From positions 1,231,332-1,295,331 of the forward strand of contig NZ_JANIGL010000001.1 in the NCBI RefSeq assembly GCF_024518675.1: 64,000 bases of DNA. Reading direction: 5' to 3'. The position numbers and the translations under genes are program-made. The DNA comes from Pseudoalteromonas shioyasakiensis (GTDB lineage Bacteria > Pseudomonadota > Gammaproteobacteria > Enterobacterales > Alteromonadaceae). The notes below the pieces were generated by a model. The model saw only the letters and a program-made list of their open reading frames with translations. It was not told where the DNA came from and did not search any database. Every line of letters begins with the position of its first letter. Position 1 is the first letter of the stretch. Shown here piece after piece: positions 54,130 to 63,229 of the stretch.

Positions 54130-55197
54130 CTAATTTAAGTTACACGCTTCAAGGCCAGATAAGCGCATGCGCACTTCAAGCTCAGGTAATTGGCGAGGTT
54201 TAACCGCTTCAAGGCCCTTGGCAAATGCTTTAATATGAGCAGGTGTGGTGCCGCAGCAACCGCCAACAATATTTATAAAACCCGACTTACCCCAATCAAT
54301 GATTTCAGCAGCCATTTCAGGCGCTTCTAAATCGTATTCACCAAATTCATTAGGTAAGCCTGCGTTAGGGTGAACAGATACAAAGGTTTCGCAAACCCGT
54401 GATAATTCTTCTACATATTGGCGTAATAAGTCAGGACCAAGAGCGCAATTTAAACCAATTGAAATAGGCTTAATATGGCGGATTGAATTATAAAATGCTT
54501 CGGTGGTTTGCCCTGAAAGTGTACGGCCGGATGCATCGGTAATAGTGCCTGAGATCATTACTGGCAGCTTACGCCCTGCTTGCTCAAATGCTTCTTCAAC
54601 CGCGAACGACGCGGCTTTTGCATTTAAGGTATCAAAAATAGTCTCAATCAAAATTAAATCAGCGCCGCCTTCCATTAACGCAAGGGTCGATTCAACATAG
54701 GCCGTGACTAATTTATCAAAGGTGATATTACGATAACCTGGGTCATTTACATCAGGCGAGATTGAGCAAGTTTTTGACGTTGGCCCAAGTACACCTGCCA
54801 CATATCGTGGTTTTTCAGGGTTTTTAGCGGTGAACTCATCACAAATACTACGTGCTAATTTTGCTGACTCTAGATTTACTTCACGGCTAATGCTTGCCAT
54901 GTCGTAATCTTCCATCGAAATGGTGGTCGAGTTAAACGTGTTGGTTTCGATAATATCGGCACCGGCATTTAAAAAGCCACGGTGAATATCAGCAATAATC
55001 TTTGGTTGAGTAAGGCTTAATAAGTCATTATTGCCTTTGATTAATACATGCCAGTCTTTAAAACGCTCACCACGGTAATCTTCTTCTTCTAATTTATGCT
55101 CTTGGATCATGGTGCCCATAGCGCCGTCGAGGATTAAAATTCGCTGCTTTAGCGCCTCGGTTAGTTCTGCATGTTTATTCACTGTATTACTCGGCAT
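54130..55197 (-). CDS. Methionine synthase homocysteine-binding part (MetH N-terminal piece)
   Basis: 355 aa. It is the zinc/homocysteine module of Met[13 protein letters not shown] at the start, GLNCALGP (first zinc Cys) and [11 protein letters not shown] (second and third zinc Cys). The protein ends [11 protein letters not shown] exactly at the linker before the folate domain. The stop is TAG at 54130-54132; the frame continues as Glu-Thr-Asp into the ATG of the second piece. It overlaps metA by 11 bp, so metA, this gene and the next form one operon. Confidence 0.9.
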   Translation of the reverse strand: MPSNTVNKHAELTEALKQRILILDGAMGTMIQEHKLEEEDYRGERFKDWHVLIKGNNDLLSLTQPKIIADIHRGFLNAGADIIETNTFNSTTISMEDYDMASISREVNLESAKLARSICDEFTAKNPEKPRYVAGVLGPTSKTCSISPDVNDPGYRNITFDKLVTAYVESTLALMEGGADLILIETIFDTLNAKAASFAVEEAFEQAGRKLPVMISGTITDASGRTLSGQTTEAFYNSIRHIKPISIGLNCALGPDLLRQYVEELSRVCETFVSVHPNAGLPNEFGEYDLEAPEMAAEIIDWGKSGFINIVGGCCGTTPAHIKAFAKGLEAVKPRQLPELEVRMRLSGLEACNLN

Positions 55198-56134
55198 AGT
55201 TGTTAGTCCTTACTGCTTGGCTAACGAGATTAATATCATAAGGTGTGGTTTGATACACATAGTAATTTAACCAATTCGAAAATAACAAGAAAGCATGGCT
55301 TTGCCAGGTTTTCGACGGCTCGTTATCTGGGTTGTTATCAGGAAAGTAATTTTCAGGCATAGCGGCGTTAGGCTCCTTTGCAAGGTCGCGTTGGTATTCG
55401 CCCTTTAATGTGTCGGCATCGTATTCTGGATGACCTGTAATATACACCTGACTCCCCGATTTGTTCTTAAGCAAGTAAGCACCCACTCGCTCAGAGCCTG
55501 CCAATACAACTAAATCTTCGCAGGCATTAATTTTTTCAATATCAATGTGGCCAAAACGAGAATGTGGCACCACAAAGGTATCATCAAAACCACGTGTAAG
55601 CGCGGCGTGTTCAAAGTAGCAATGATGAGTAAATACGCCACTGAGCTTATTAGGTTTTAATTCGCGCTTTAACCCATAGTGATGAAACAAGCCAGCATGC
55701 GCCGCCCAGCACGAAAACAAGGTTGATGTAACATGTTGCTCAGCCCAGTCGAGTATCACTTTGAGCTCATCCCAATAAGCGACATCGTCGTATTCTAAAT
55801 GCGCAAGCGGTGCGCCAGTTACCAACATAGCATCGTAGTTGTTGTCTTTAACCTCTGAGAAATAACGGTAAAAGGTATCTAAATGCGCTTCTGAGTTACT
55901 GCTACTACGGTGAGTGTCTAAGCGTAAAAGCTCAACATTCACTTGCAAGGGGGAATTTGCCAGTAAGCGAATAAACTGTACTTCGGTTTCTACTTTATTC
56001 GGCATTAAGTTTAAGATGGCCAGCCGCATCGGGCGAATTTCTTGCGTCTTCGCACGTGTTTTAGGCATTACAAAGACATTTTCTTGGCGCAGTTTTGCAA
56101 TTGCGGGCAATTCATCTTTCACTGTAATAGGCAT
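55187..56134 (-). CDS. metA: Homoserine O-succinyltransferase MetA
   Basis: A 315-aa enzyme that acylates homoserine in the first committed step of methionine synthesis. Catalytic Cys in [15 protein letters not shown], and the GHPEYD segment with the catalytic His and Glu region. The N-terminus [23 protein letters not shown] is typical of MetA. Whether it uses succinyl- or acetyl-CoA cannot be settled by name alone. Tandem MetJ-like boxes lie upstream. Confidence 0.93.
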   Translation of the reverse strand: MPITVKDELPAIAKLRQENVFVMPKTRAKTQEIRPMRLAILNLMPNKVETEVQFIRLLANSPLQVNVELLRLDTHRSSSNSEAHLDTFYRYFSEVKDNNYDAMLVTGAPLAHLEYDDVAYWDELKVILDWAEQHVTSTLFSCWAAHAGLFHHYGLKRELKPNKLSGVFTHHCYFEHAALTRGFDDTFVVPHSRFGHIDIEKINACEDLVVLAGSERVGAYLLKNKSGSQVYITGHPEYDADTLKGEYQRDLAKEPNAAMPENYFPDNNPDNEPSKTWQSHAFLLFSNWLNYYVYQTTPYDINLVSQAVRTNNYAE

Positions 56135-56201
56135 TCATTCACTCCAGCATCATTTTAACCAATGGCTAATTATGACCTGTTAGCAGTAAATTTCAACCTC
56201 T

Positions 56202-56225
56202 AGATGTATAGATGTCTAAATGATT
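56202..56225. promoter_or_regulatory. Tandem MetJ operator boxes upstream of metA
   Basis: Adjacent 8-mers AGATGTAT and AGATGTCT, then a weak AAATGATT, compared with the palindromic met box AGACGTCT. MetJ with S-adenosylmethionine binds two or more adjacent boxes and represses methionine genes. The position is 68-91 bp upstream of the metA start. Confidence 0.7.
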
Positions 56226-56346
56226 TTACTTATATCACCAATTTGCCTAAATCCCCGTGCTCACCTTGCTGATTCGTTGACTGTTTAGCCTTTGAGACTC
56301 TACAATAAGCCATCATAATTTTATTTATAATTCGAAGGCTTTTCCC

Positions 56347-58020
56347 ATGGTTTTACCAGATAAGTTTATTTTCTCGATGAGTCGAGTATCTAAGGTTGTG
56401 CCACCTAAGCGTACTATCTTAAAAGATATCTCATTGCATTTTTTCCCTGGCGCAAAAATTGGTGTACTTGGCTTAAACGGCTCGGGTAAATCAAGCTTGC
56501 TGCGCATAATGGCAGGCGTTGATCAAGAGTTTGAAGGTGAAGCACACCCTCAGCCTGGTATTAAAATCGGTTACTTACCGCAAGAGCCGGTACTCGATGA
56601 AAGCAAAACCGTGCGTGAAACCGTTGAAGAAGCGGTTAGTGAAGTTAAAAATGCACTGAACCGCCTTGACGAAGTTTATAACGAATACGCTATGGAAGAC
56701 GCTGACTTTGACGCGCTAGCCAAAGAGCAAGGTGAGCTAGAAGCCATTATTCAAGCCCATGACGGTCATAATATTGATAACGTATTAGAGCGCGCAGCTG
56801 ATGCGCTACGTTTACCGCCTTGGGATGCTAAAGTAGAGGTGTTATCAGGGGGTGAGCGTCGTCGTATCGCGATTTGTCGTTTACTACTTGAAAAGCCAGA
56901 TATGCTTATTCTTGATGAGCCAACTAACCACTTGGATGCCGAGTCAGTTGCATGGCTTGAGCGCTTTTTACATGATTACGAAGGTACCGTTGTGGCAGTA
57001 ACCCATGACCGTTACTTCCTTGATAATGTAGCGGGTTGGATTCTAGAGCTTGACCGTGGTGAAGGTATCCCATGGGAAGGAAACTACTCGTCATGGCTTG
57101 AACAAAAAGATGCGCGTTTACAGCAAGAGCAAAAATCTGAAAAAGCCCGTCAAAAATCAATTGCCCAAGAGCTTGAGTGGGTGCGTTCAAACCCGAAAGG
57201 TCGTCAAGCTAAGTCTAAAGCGCGTATGGCGCAGTTTAGTGAGCTACAACACTCTGATTACCAAAAGCGTAACGAAACCAATGAGCTATTTATTCCACCT
57301 GGTCCACGTTTAGGCGACCAAGTAATTGAAGTTAAAAACTTGAAGAAGAGCTTTGGTGACCGCGTACTCATTGATGACTTAAACTTCACCATGCCAAAAG
57401 GGGCGATTGTCGGCATTATCGGTGCTAATGGTGCGGGTAAATCAACCCTATTTAAAATGCTAAGTGGTGAAGAAAAGCCAGATAGCGGCGATATCACCAT
57501 TGGTGAAACAGTTGAGCTTGCTACAGTTGATCAGTTCCGTGGCAATATGGACGACAGCAATACGGTTTTCCAAGAAATTTCAGACGGCCAAGATGTATTA
57601 AAAATTGGTAACTTTGAATTCCCAAGCCGTGCTTACGTAGGCCGCTTTAACTTTAAAGGCAATGACCAGCAAAAGTTTGTCAAAGATCTATCAGGTGGTG
57701 AGCGTAATCGTTTACACCTAGCCAAGCTACTAAAAGCAGGCGGCAATGTCATCTTACTGGATGAGCCAACCAATGACTTGGACGTTGAAACATTACGCGC
57801 CCTTGAGAACGCTATTTTAGAGTTTCCGGGTAATGTTATGTGTATTTCACATGACCGCTGGTTCTTAGACCGTATCGCTACGCACATTCTTGATTACCGT
57901 GATGAAGGCCAAATTAACTTCTTCGATGGTAACTACACAGAATACGAAGAGTGGCTTAAAAAGACCTTAGGTGCTGAAGCTGCGCAACCTAAGCGTATTA
58001 AATACAAGAAAATTGGTTAG
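56347..58020 (+). CDS. ettA: Energy-dependent translational throttle protein EttA (ABC-F)
   Basis: A 557-aa ABC-F protein with two ATPase domains and no membrane segment. Walker A motifs: GLNGSGKSS (about residue 40) and GANGAGKST (about residue 360); signatures LSGGERRR and LSGGERNR; Walker B LILDEPTNHLD and ILLDEPTNDLD. An arm insertion in the first domain and the linker (RQKSIAQELEWVRSNPKGRQAKSKARM) match EttA. It acts at the ribosomal E site in response to ATP level. Its TAG stop begins a tandem heptamer repeat. Confidence 0.95.
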   Translation: MVLPDKFIFSMSRVSKVVPPKRTILKDISLHFFPGAKIGVLGLNGSGKSSLLRIMAGVDQEFEGEAHPQPGIKIGYLPQEPVLDESKTVRETVEEAVSEVKNALNRLDEVYNEYAMEDADFDALAKEQGELEAIIQAHDGHNIDNVLERAADALRLPPWDAKVEVLSGGERRRIAICRLLLEKPDMLILDEPTNHLDAESVAWLERFLHDYEGTVVAVTHDRYFLDNVAGWILELDRGEGIPWEGNYSSWLEQKDARLQQEQKSEKARQKSIAQELEWVRSNPKGRQAKSKARMAQFSELQHSDYQKRNETNELFIPPGPRLGDQVIEVKNLKKSFGDRVLIDDLNFTMPKGAIVGIIGANGAGKSTLFKMLSGEEKPDSGDITIGETVELATVDQFRGNMDDSNTVFQEISDGQDVLKIGNFEFPSRAYVGRFNFKGNDQQKFVKDLSGGERNRLHLAKLLKAGGNVILLDEPTNDLDVETLRALENAILEFPGNVMCISHDRWFLDRIATHILDYRDEGQINFFDGNYTEYEEWLKKTLGAEAAQPKRIKYKKIG

Positions 58021-58075
58021 GTTCTAGGTTCTAGGTTCTAGGTTCTAGGTTCTAGGTTCTAGGTTCTAGGTTCTA
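58018..58075. repeat. Heptanucleotide tandem repeat (GTTCTAG)n
   Basis: Seven perfect copies of GTTCTAG and a truncated eighth, starting with the TAG stop codon of ettA. It ends 10 bp before a terminator. Confidence 0.97.
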
Positions 58076-58085
58076 AACATATTTT

Positions 58086-58116
58086 AAGCCCTGCATTTAT
58101 GCGGGGCTTTTTATTT
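58086..58116 (+). terminator. Rho-independent terminator of ettA
   Basis: Stem AAGCCCTGC / GCGGGGCTT (one G-U pair), loop ATTTAT, then a T-rich tail. Confidence 0.9.
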
Positions 58117-58192
58117 TGGATTAATATTCAAACTTCTAGAAGATTGTTGACTATAATACGAGCTAATGCTGCAAATTCAAGGCACTGCTCTT

Positions 58193-58561
58193 ATGGATAA
58201 TCGTCGTCAATATACTCGCGTGTTATTTTCTACTCCCGCAACACTTTTACTAAACGAGCAACTGTATAATTGTGAGTTACTTGATGTATCCCTCAATGGT
58301 GTATTGATTAGCCACCCCAATGGTTTAAAAGCTGATAAACATCAATCGGCTGAACTTGCCTTTACCTTGCCTGATAGCCACGTAAACATTGTTATGGCGG
58401 TTGAGATTAGTCATATTGAACCCTTACATTTTGGCTTGCATTGTACTCATATAGATATTGATAGCATTACCCATTTAAAACGTTTAGTAGAGCTTAATTT
58501 AGGTAATGACGAGTTATTACATCGTGAACTCGCAAAGCTTATTCACGCACCACAAAAATAG
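58193..58561 (+). CDS. PilZ-domain protein
   Basis: A single-domain PilZ protein of 122 aa. It has the c-di-GMP motif RxxxR (RRQYTR at the N-terminus) and DxSxxG (DVSLNG). I prefer ATG 58193, because PilZ proteins of this type begin just before RRQYTR; an ATG at 58166 is in frame. Single-domain PilZ proteins are usually adaptors for motility or surface attachment. It is unlike the PilZ gene inside the flagellar operon in sequence. Confidence 0.88.
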   Translation: MDNRRQYTRVLFSTPATLLLNEQLYNCELLDVSLNGVLISHPNGLKADKHQSAELAFTLPDSHVNIVMAVEISHIEPLHFGLHCTHIDIDSITHLKRLVELNLGNDELLHRELAKLIHAPQK

Positions 58562-58614
58562 ACTATCTGCTGTAACTTGATTACCATGACTTAAAATAGC
58601 AGATAAACGCAGTT

Positions 58615-59523
58615 ATGACTCTAAACCCACACTTACCTTTGATTTACCACCCTAATTACTCATTTAGCTTTGATCCTAAACACCGCTTTGTTATGAGTAA
58701 ATTTGCTAACTTATACCAGCACGTAAAACAATTAGGTCTAGTTAATCACAACTTAACTCAACCAAGACTCGGTAACCCAGATGATCTTGAACTGGTCCAC
58801 TGCGCAAATTATTTAGACGACTTATGGCATAATAACCTAGAAGAAAAAGCCCTAAGACGCATCGGCCTGCCTTGGTCAGAGCCATTAATAGCTCGAACCT
58901 TTACTGCACCACTCGGTACACTCGAAACAGCACGCCTAGCGCTTAAACATGGCCTCGCCTGCCACTTAGCGGGCGGGACTCATCATGCACATACAGACTT
59001 TGGTTCAGGGTTTTGTATGGTGAACGACCTTGCCTTTACAGCGCAAACCCTTATACAAAACCGTGAATTGACCAACGTACTGATCTTTGATCTCGACGTA
59101 CACCAAGGTGATGGCACAGCAGCAATGCTTGCTCACCAGCCCTATGCCTATACTTGTTCAATACACTGTGAAAAGAACTTCCCATTTAGAAAATCCCCCA
59201 GCGATTTAGACATCGGCCTTGCAAATAATATGCAAGATGATGAATACCTTGGTGTTGTAGATGACACACTGCAATTTTTGCTTAGTGAGCTTAACCCTGA
59301 CTTAGTATTGTATGATGCAGGTGTTGATATATGGCAAGAAGATGGTTTAGGCAAACTCGATATCACTTGGCAAGGCATTGAAAAACGAGATAACTTGGTG
59401 CTAAAGCGTTGTTTACAGCACAGTACACCTGTCGCAACAGTGATTGGTGGTGGTTATGACCGAGACCATTTGCGTCTTGCTCAGCGCCATGCCATTGTAG
59501 TCGAGCAAGCAGCACGTTTTTAA
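58615..59523 (+). CDS. Histone-deacetylase-family deacetylase
   Basis: A 302-aa zinc amidohydrolase of the arginase/deacetylase fold. Tandem His123-His124 (GGTHHAHTDFGSGFC), metal ligands Asp161 and His163 (DLDVHQGDG) and Asp238 (YDAGVD), and the GGGYD segment are present. Bacterial members deacetylate acetylpolyamines, acetoin-pathway or other acetylated compounds; the substrate here is unknown. It is co-directional with the PilZ gene, 53 bp away. Confidence 0.9.
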   Translation: MTLNPHLPLIYHPNYSFSFDPKHRFVMSKFANLYQHVKQLGLVNHNLTQPRLGNPDDLELVHCANYLDDLWHNNLEEKALRRIGLPWSEPLIARTFTAPLGTLETARLALKHGLACHLAGGTHHAHTDFGSGFCMVNDLAFTAQTLIQNRELTNVLIFDLDVHQGDGTAAMLAHQPYAYTCSIHCEKNFPFRKSPSDLDIGLANNMQDDEYLGVVDDTLQFLLSELNPDLVLYDAGVDIWQEDGLGKLDITWQGIEKRDNLVLKRCLQHSTPVATVIGGGYDRDHLRLAQRHAIVVEQAARF

Positions 59524-59580
59524 ATAGCGCTAGTACAAACTTAAGCTACACTTTAAGCTTATAAATTAATTGAGGTTATT

Positions 59581-60243
59581 ATGCGGTTTTTATTTTCCAT
59601 TTTATTGGTAGGGCTAACAACTGTAGCGTATTGCGAAGAAGAAGCTAAAGAATTACCGCCTATAAACCCAGCTTATAATGCTGAGCATGCCATGGCTCTG
59701 GTGAATCAAGGTTCACGTATCTTTGCTGTTAATATACCTAGTTACAAGCAGCCGCATGACGTACAAGTAGTTTATAAGATTGATAACCCTGATGTTGCTT
59801 TTTTAAATGTAGTAAGAGGTGCTGAGCTTATTACCATTAAGACTAAACCATTTAATATTCAACGTTTAATGCGTGGTGAAGAAATAACAATAACCGCTGA
59901 TATTTATAACGGCGATTACCGCCGCGATGGCACCTTAGTGTATGAAAACCGCACCATAGAAATGAGTGAACTACTCTATGCCCGTGAACTGGATGATTTA
60001 GCTGAGTCATCGCAGTGGCAAGAATATGATTTAATTACCTTAAAAGAAAATGAGCGTATTTATATTCATAAAATAAGTCAGGCCCCAAGCTATAATCACC
60101 TTATTTTTGTTGATCTAGCCAACGCATGCTTACAGAAGTTTCGCACTTCCAAACGTGTACCAAAAGAAAGCGAACTCACGTATAAATTTATCAATTGCGG
60201 CACTTTAAAACCACTGTATTTTGATAGTGAAGATTTAAAGTAA
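59581..60243 (+). CDS. Exported protein of unknown function
   Basis: A 220-aa protein with a signal peptide (about 1-18, ending VAYC). The mature part has no Cys-rich or catalytic motif that I recognise; it looks beta-rich in the first half (VQVVYKIDNPDVAFLNVVRGAELITIKTKPF, EEITITADIYNGDYRRDGTLVYENRTIEM) and mixed in the second. GAGG precedes the ATG. It stands alone before the small-RNA array. No clear terminator directly follows, but a strong hairpin lies at 60435-60458. Confidence 0.65.
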   Translation: MRFLFSILLVGLTTVAYCEEEAKELPPINPAYNAEHAMALVNQGSRIFAVNIPSYKQPHDVQVVYKIDNPDVAFLNVVRGAELITIKTKPFNIQRLMRGEEITITADIYNGDYRRDGTLVYENRTIEMSELLYARELDDLAESSQWQEYDLITLKENERIYIHKISQAPSYNHLIFVDLANACLQKFRTSKRVPKESELTYKFINCGTLKPLYFDSEDLK

Positions 60244-60434
60244 AGTCATCAGGTTTTATACTCAATTGGTTACCCTTTTGCTTGAAGCACTGCTTATACA
60301 ACTTTGTCATAAGCTGTAGATAGCATTCCAATTTGAGCAGGTAAAATCAATATTGCTGAATTAATCGACTTGGGTGAGATAGTATGAAATCAAGCTTAGA
60401 TGATAGAAGTCTTAAGTGGCCGGAAATAAAAACA

Positions 60435-60463
60435 GCTCAAGTTTTAATAAACTTGAGCCGCCT
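60435..60463 (+). terminator. Hairpin at the left edge of the small-RNA array
   Basis: Perfect 10-bp stem GCTCAAGTTT / AAACTTGAGC with a TAAT loop, followed by CGCCTTT. It occupies the position of the terminator of a preceding, diverged unit; the bases before it (TGGC...AAATAAAAA) also resemble the units. Confidence 0.7.
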
Positions 60464-60498
60464 TTGACAACATCTTCACACACAATTATAAAGATTCG

Positions 60499-60619
60499 GT
60501 TTTAAGTGTAATCTGTACACTTTAAATTCATTGATGAAAACTTAATTCATCTAACTGCGTGGCGGTTAAAATAAAAAGCAACTCAAGCCAAGTTAATCCC
60601 TAACTTGAGTCGTCTTTTT
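60499..60619 (+). ncRNA. Predicted small RNA, array unit 1
   Basis: Promoter TTGACA (60464-60469), 17-bp spacer, TATAAA (60487-60492); expected start near 60499. The body has stems AAGTGTA/TACACTT and GATGAA/TTCATC, a small AACTG/CGGTT stem, an A-rich single strand (AAAATAAAAAGC) and an intrinsic terminator ACTCAAG/CTTGAGT followed by CGTCTTTTT. No open reading frame of note. Ends inferred. Confidence 0.7.
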
Positions 60620-60652
60620 GACAACATCTTCACACACAATTATAAAGATTCG

Positions 60653-60773
60653 GTTTTAAGTGTAATCTGTACACTTTAAATTCATTGATGAAAACTTAAT
60701 TCATCTAACTGCATGGCGATTAAAATAAAAAGCAACTCAAGCCAAGTTAATCCCTAACTTGAGTCGTCTTTTT
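60653..60773 (+). ncRNA. Predicted small RNA, array unit 2
   Basis: Same layout as unit 1; -35 at 60618-60623 overlaps the T tract of unit 1, -10 at 60641-60646. It differs from unit 1 at two positions (GCATGG for GCGTGG, CGATT for CGGTT). Terminator T tract near 60769-60773. Confidence 0.7.
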
Positions 60774-60806
60774 GACAACATCTTCACACACAATTATAAA
60801 GATTCA

Positions 60807-60927
60807 GTTTTAAGTGCAATCTGTACACTTTAAATTCATTGATGAAAGCTTAGTTCATCTAACTGCGTGGCGATTAAAATAAAAAGCAACTCAAGCCAAG
60901 TTATTCCCTAACTTGAGTCGTCTTTTT
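60807..60927 (+). ncRNA. Predicted small RNA, array unit 3
   Basis: -35 at 60772-60777, -10 at 60795-60800. It carries CAGTTTT, AAGTGCA and GAAAGCTTAGTTC where units 1-2 have CGGTTTT, AAGTGTA and GAAAACTTAATTC. The terminator stem is unchanged. Confidence 0.7.
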
Positions 60928-60960
60928 GACAACATCTTCACACACAATTATAAAGATTCA

Positions 60961-61081
60961 GTTTTAAGTGCAATCTGTACACTTTAAATTCATTGATGAA
61001 AGCTTAGTTCATCTAACTGCGTGGCGGTTAAAATAAAAAGCAACTCAAGCCAAGTTAACCCCTAACTTGAGTCGTCTTTTT
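60961..61081 (+). ncRNA. Predicted small RNA, array unit 4
   Basis: -35 at 60926-60931, -10 at 60949-60954. Very close to unit 3; its terminator loop has AACCCC in place of ATTCCC. The T tract overlaps a fifth promoter (61080-61108), after which the sequence diverges. Confidence 0.7.
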
Positions 61082-61112
61082 GACAACATCTTCACACACA
61101 ATTATAAAGATT

Positions 61113-61528
61113 CTTTTCTTAGCCTTTAGGCTGCAAACTCATGACATTTATAACTTGGCTTAGTAGCCGAAATAAGCAGTAACCTTTTTTGGTTAGCCAT
61201 GTTGTTTGCTTGAATATAAATTTAGAGTAATAGCTCTGTGGTGACAACTGATAAAAATAAACTCAATAGATGAAAAAAATTAACTCATGCTATTTTAGCC
61301 CAAAGAGCTATAAGTAGAGCTGATATACACATTAATTTAAGAGATAAGATTTAATTAAATTTCATTAAAAATCAGATAGATAAACAACAAAACCAATTTA
61401 ATAAGAAAGCAGTTAAGAAAAGTAACTTCAAGAAAATAATTTTATTCCCAACAATTTATTTAATTTTTGAGAATAAAATATTCAAAAGATAACAGAGCGA
61501 AAGAATTTACAAAGTTAACATTTTATTA
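61113..61528. other. Gene-free, AT-rich region after the array
   Basis: Starts directly after the fifth promoter with new sequence that includes two small hairpins, AGCC-TTTA-GGCT (61121-61132) and GGCT-TAGT-AGCC. A transcript from the fifth promoter may enter this region. The right part is the 3' flank of dld; only a weak AT-rich hairpin (61437-61474 region) could end the dld transcript. Confidence 0.5.
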
Positions 61529-63229
61529 TCAAGACCAATGTTTACACTTACTTGTTTTACCTATACCAGGATTAAAAGAATTGGTTGGATCAAGCTCTTT
61601 ATAAAATGCTCTTAAAGCATCTTTAGCTAAATATTCATGACCTACATTATGCTCAGCAGGATATTCTGCACCACGCTCATCAAAGGTTTGTAAGATTTTA
61701 TTTTTCACAGCCTTTGCATCAACGCCTTTTTTCATAATGTAGTTTTGATGCATAACATGACAAAATAAATGCCCGTAATAAAGTTTCACTTCTATTTGAT
61801 CATCTAACTCTTTTGGTAGTTGCTCAAACCACTCTTTTTCATTACGGGGGAATGCTACATCTATGGTCATCACATCACCAAGCTCTTTAGCGCGCATTGC
61901 ATGCATACGCCCAATAGCGCCGCCAGCTACAAAGCGATGTAAAATTGCTTTTTCACCTTCATCTTTAGTGCATTCAAAATAACTGCCTTCGTTCTCTTTG
62001 AAAAACTTATCAAAGTAAGCTTTCGCTTCGTCTACACCATCACCACTCATTTCAACTATCCAATGGTGTTCATATTTATCACGAAAGCTTTCCATTCTTC
62101 TAGGTAAGTGATTTGGCCATAAATAACTCAAATACTGCATAACGCGCTCTGAGAACTTAGCGGGTAAGAAAGATAGTTTATCAGCAATACGATCAACACT
62201 TCTCTTCATAGCGAACATTTTAGGAATGAACTTTGAACCAAGTTTATCAATCACTAAAAACGTATCTTTGCCGTACTTTTTACATGCATCATAGCATTCT
62301 CTATGTATGTACTCGCCTGACACGGGCAGCGTTTCAAATGATGACAACATATCTCGACGAATTTGCGCTAAAACGTTAGCGTCATTAGTACCAAGGTAAA
62401 ATACTTGATACTTTTCAGGAATAGGAAAGGTATCCATGCGCACAGCAAAAACAGCTAACTTCCCTGCACAGCCAGAAGCTTGATATAAGCGCCGTCCATC
62501 ATTATTGAATCGTGATGGTGTATTTGCATCAACATCTCTAACGCGCTCGTGATACTCGTTATCAGATGCACGCAGCTTACCGTACTCAATGTCAGTTTCG
62601 GTATAATTTTTATTCTGTAAATTAGTCAAAATATCTTCTGGTGTATCACCTAGGTGTATACCTAAATTGTTTACTAAAGATAAGTTACCCTGTTCATCTA
62701 TTTGTGCAAATAAAGACAGTTCTGTATAAGCAGGACCCCGTTGCACCAACGCTCCACCTGAATTATTGCACACCCCCCCTACTATAGATGCACCAATACA
62801 TGAAGAACCAATCACTGAATGCGGTTCACGCCCATACTCTTTCAATACATCTTCAAGACCAAATAATGTAGCGCCAGCTAAACCTACAATTTGTTTTGCA
62901 CTATCAATTAATTGGATATCACTGATACGCATGGTATTGATCACAACAATAGGGCGATCATAATCATTGCCATCAGGTGTAGACCCTCCTGTTAGGCCTG
63001 TATTTGCAGCTTGCATTATCACAATCACATCGCTTGCAACGCACGCCTTTAATGCCTGCCACACTTGAACCAAGGTAGCGGGTCTTATCACTGCTAATGC
63101 TGATCCAGCACCAAACCGAAATCCTTTACAATACGGCTGCATTTTCGAGTTATCAGTAAGGATAAACTTACTCCCAACAATCGTGTTTAACTCTAGAATT
63201 AATGAAGTATGTGCTGAGCTGCTAGTCAT
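61529..63229 (-). CDS. dld: Quinone-dependent D-lactate dehydrogenase Dld
   Basis: A peripheral membrane flavoenzyme of 566 aa that oxidises D-lactate to pyruvate and reduces quinones. It has an FAD-binding type 4 domain in the first half (VIMQAANTGLTGGSTPDG, VIGSSCIGASIVGGVCNNSGGALVQRGPAYTELSLFA) and the Dld-specific membrane-binding/cap domain in the second half (PRRMESFRDKYEHHWIVEMSG ... CTKDEGEKAILHRFVAGGAIGRMHAMRAKE). ATG 63229 has AGGA 7 nt upstream; a start at 63280 adds a poorly matching lead. Stands alone. Confidence 0.94.
   Translation of the reverse strand: MTSSSAHTSLILELNTIVGSKFILTDNSKMQPYCKGFRFGAGSALAVIRPATLVQVWQALKACVASDVIVIMQAANTGLTGGSTPDGNDYDRPIVVINTMRISDIQLIDSAKQIVGLAGATLFGLEDVLKEYGREPHSVIGSSCIGASIVGGVCNNSGGALVQRGPAYTELSLFAQIDEQGNLSLVNNLGIHLGDTPEDILTNLQNKNYTETDIEYGKLRASDNEYHERVRDVDANTPSRFNNDGRRLYQASGCAGKLAVFAVRMDTFPIPEKYQVFYLGTNDANVLAQIRRDMLSSFETLPVSGEYIHRECYDACKKYGKDTFLVIDKLGSKFIPKMFAMKRSVDRIADKLSFLPAKFSERVMQYLSYLWPNHLPRRMESFRDKYEHHWIVEMSGDGVDEAKAYFDKFFKENEGSYFECTKDEGEKAILHRFVAGGAIGRMHAMRAKELGDVMTIDVAFPRNEKEWFEQLPKELDDQIEVKLYYGHLFCHVMHQNYIMKKGVDAKAVKNKILQTFDERGAEYPAEHNVGHEYLAKDALRAFYKELDPTNSFNPGIGKTSKCKHWS

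Larger units (their letters stand above)
60464..61112 (+). repeat. 154-bp tandem repeat array with promoters and terminators
   Basis: The block beginning TTGACAACATCTTC recurs at 60464, 60618, 60772, 60926 and 61080, exactly 154 bp apart. There are four complete units and a fifth that breaks off just after its -10 hexamer (near 61112). Units 1 and 2 are almost identical, as are 3 and 4. Confidence 0.96.

Noticed and set aside
54121..54132. metH broken by a frameshift
   Set aside because: Both parts are in the same frame, separated by one TAG and three codons, with a good start site for the second part at a domain boundary. This looks like an in-frame split and not a frameshift; a base error at the TAG itself cannot be excluded.
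60464..61112. CRISPR-like array
   Set aside because: The repeated unit is 154 bp and whole units are repeated without unique spacers; there are no cas genes. Promoter and terminator in each unit point to RNA genes.
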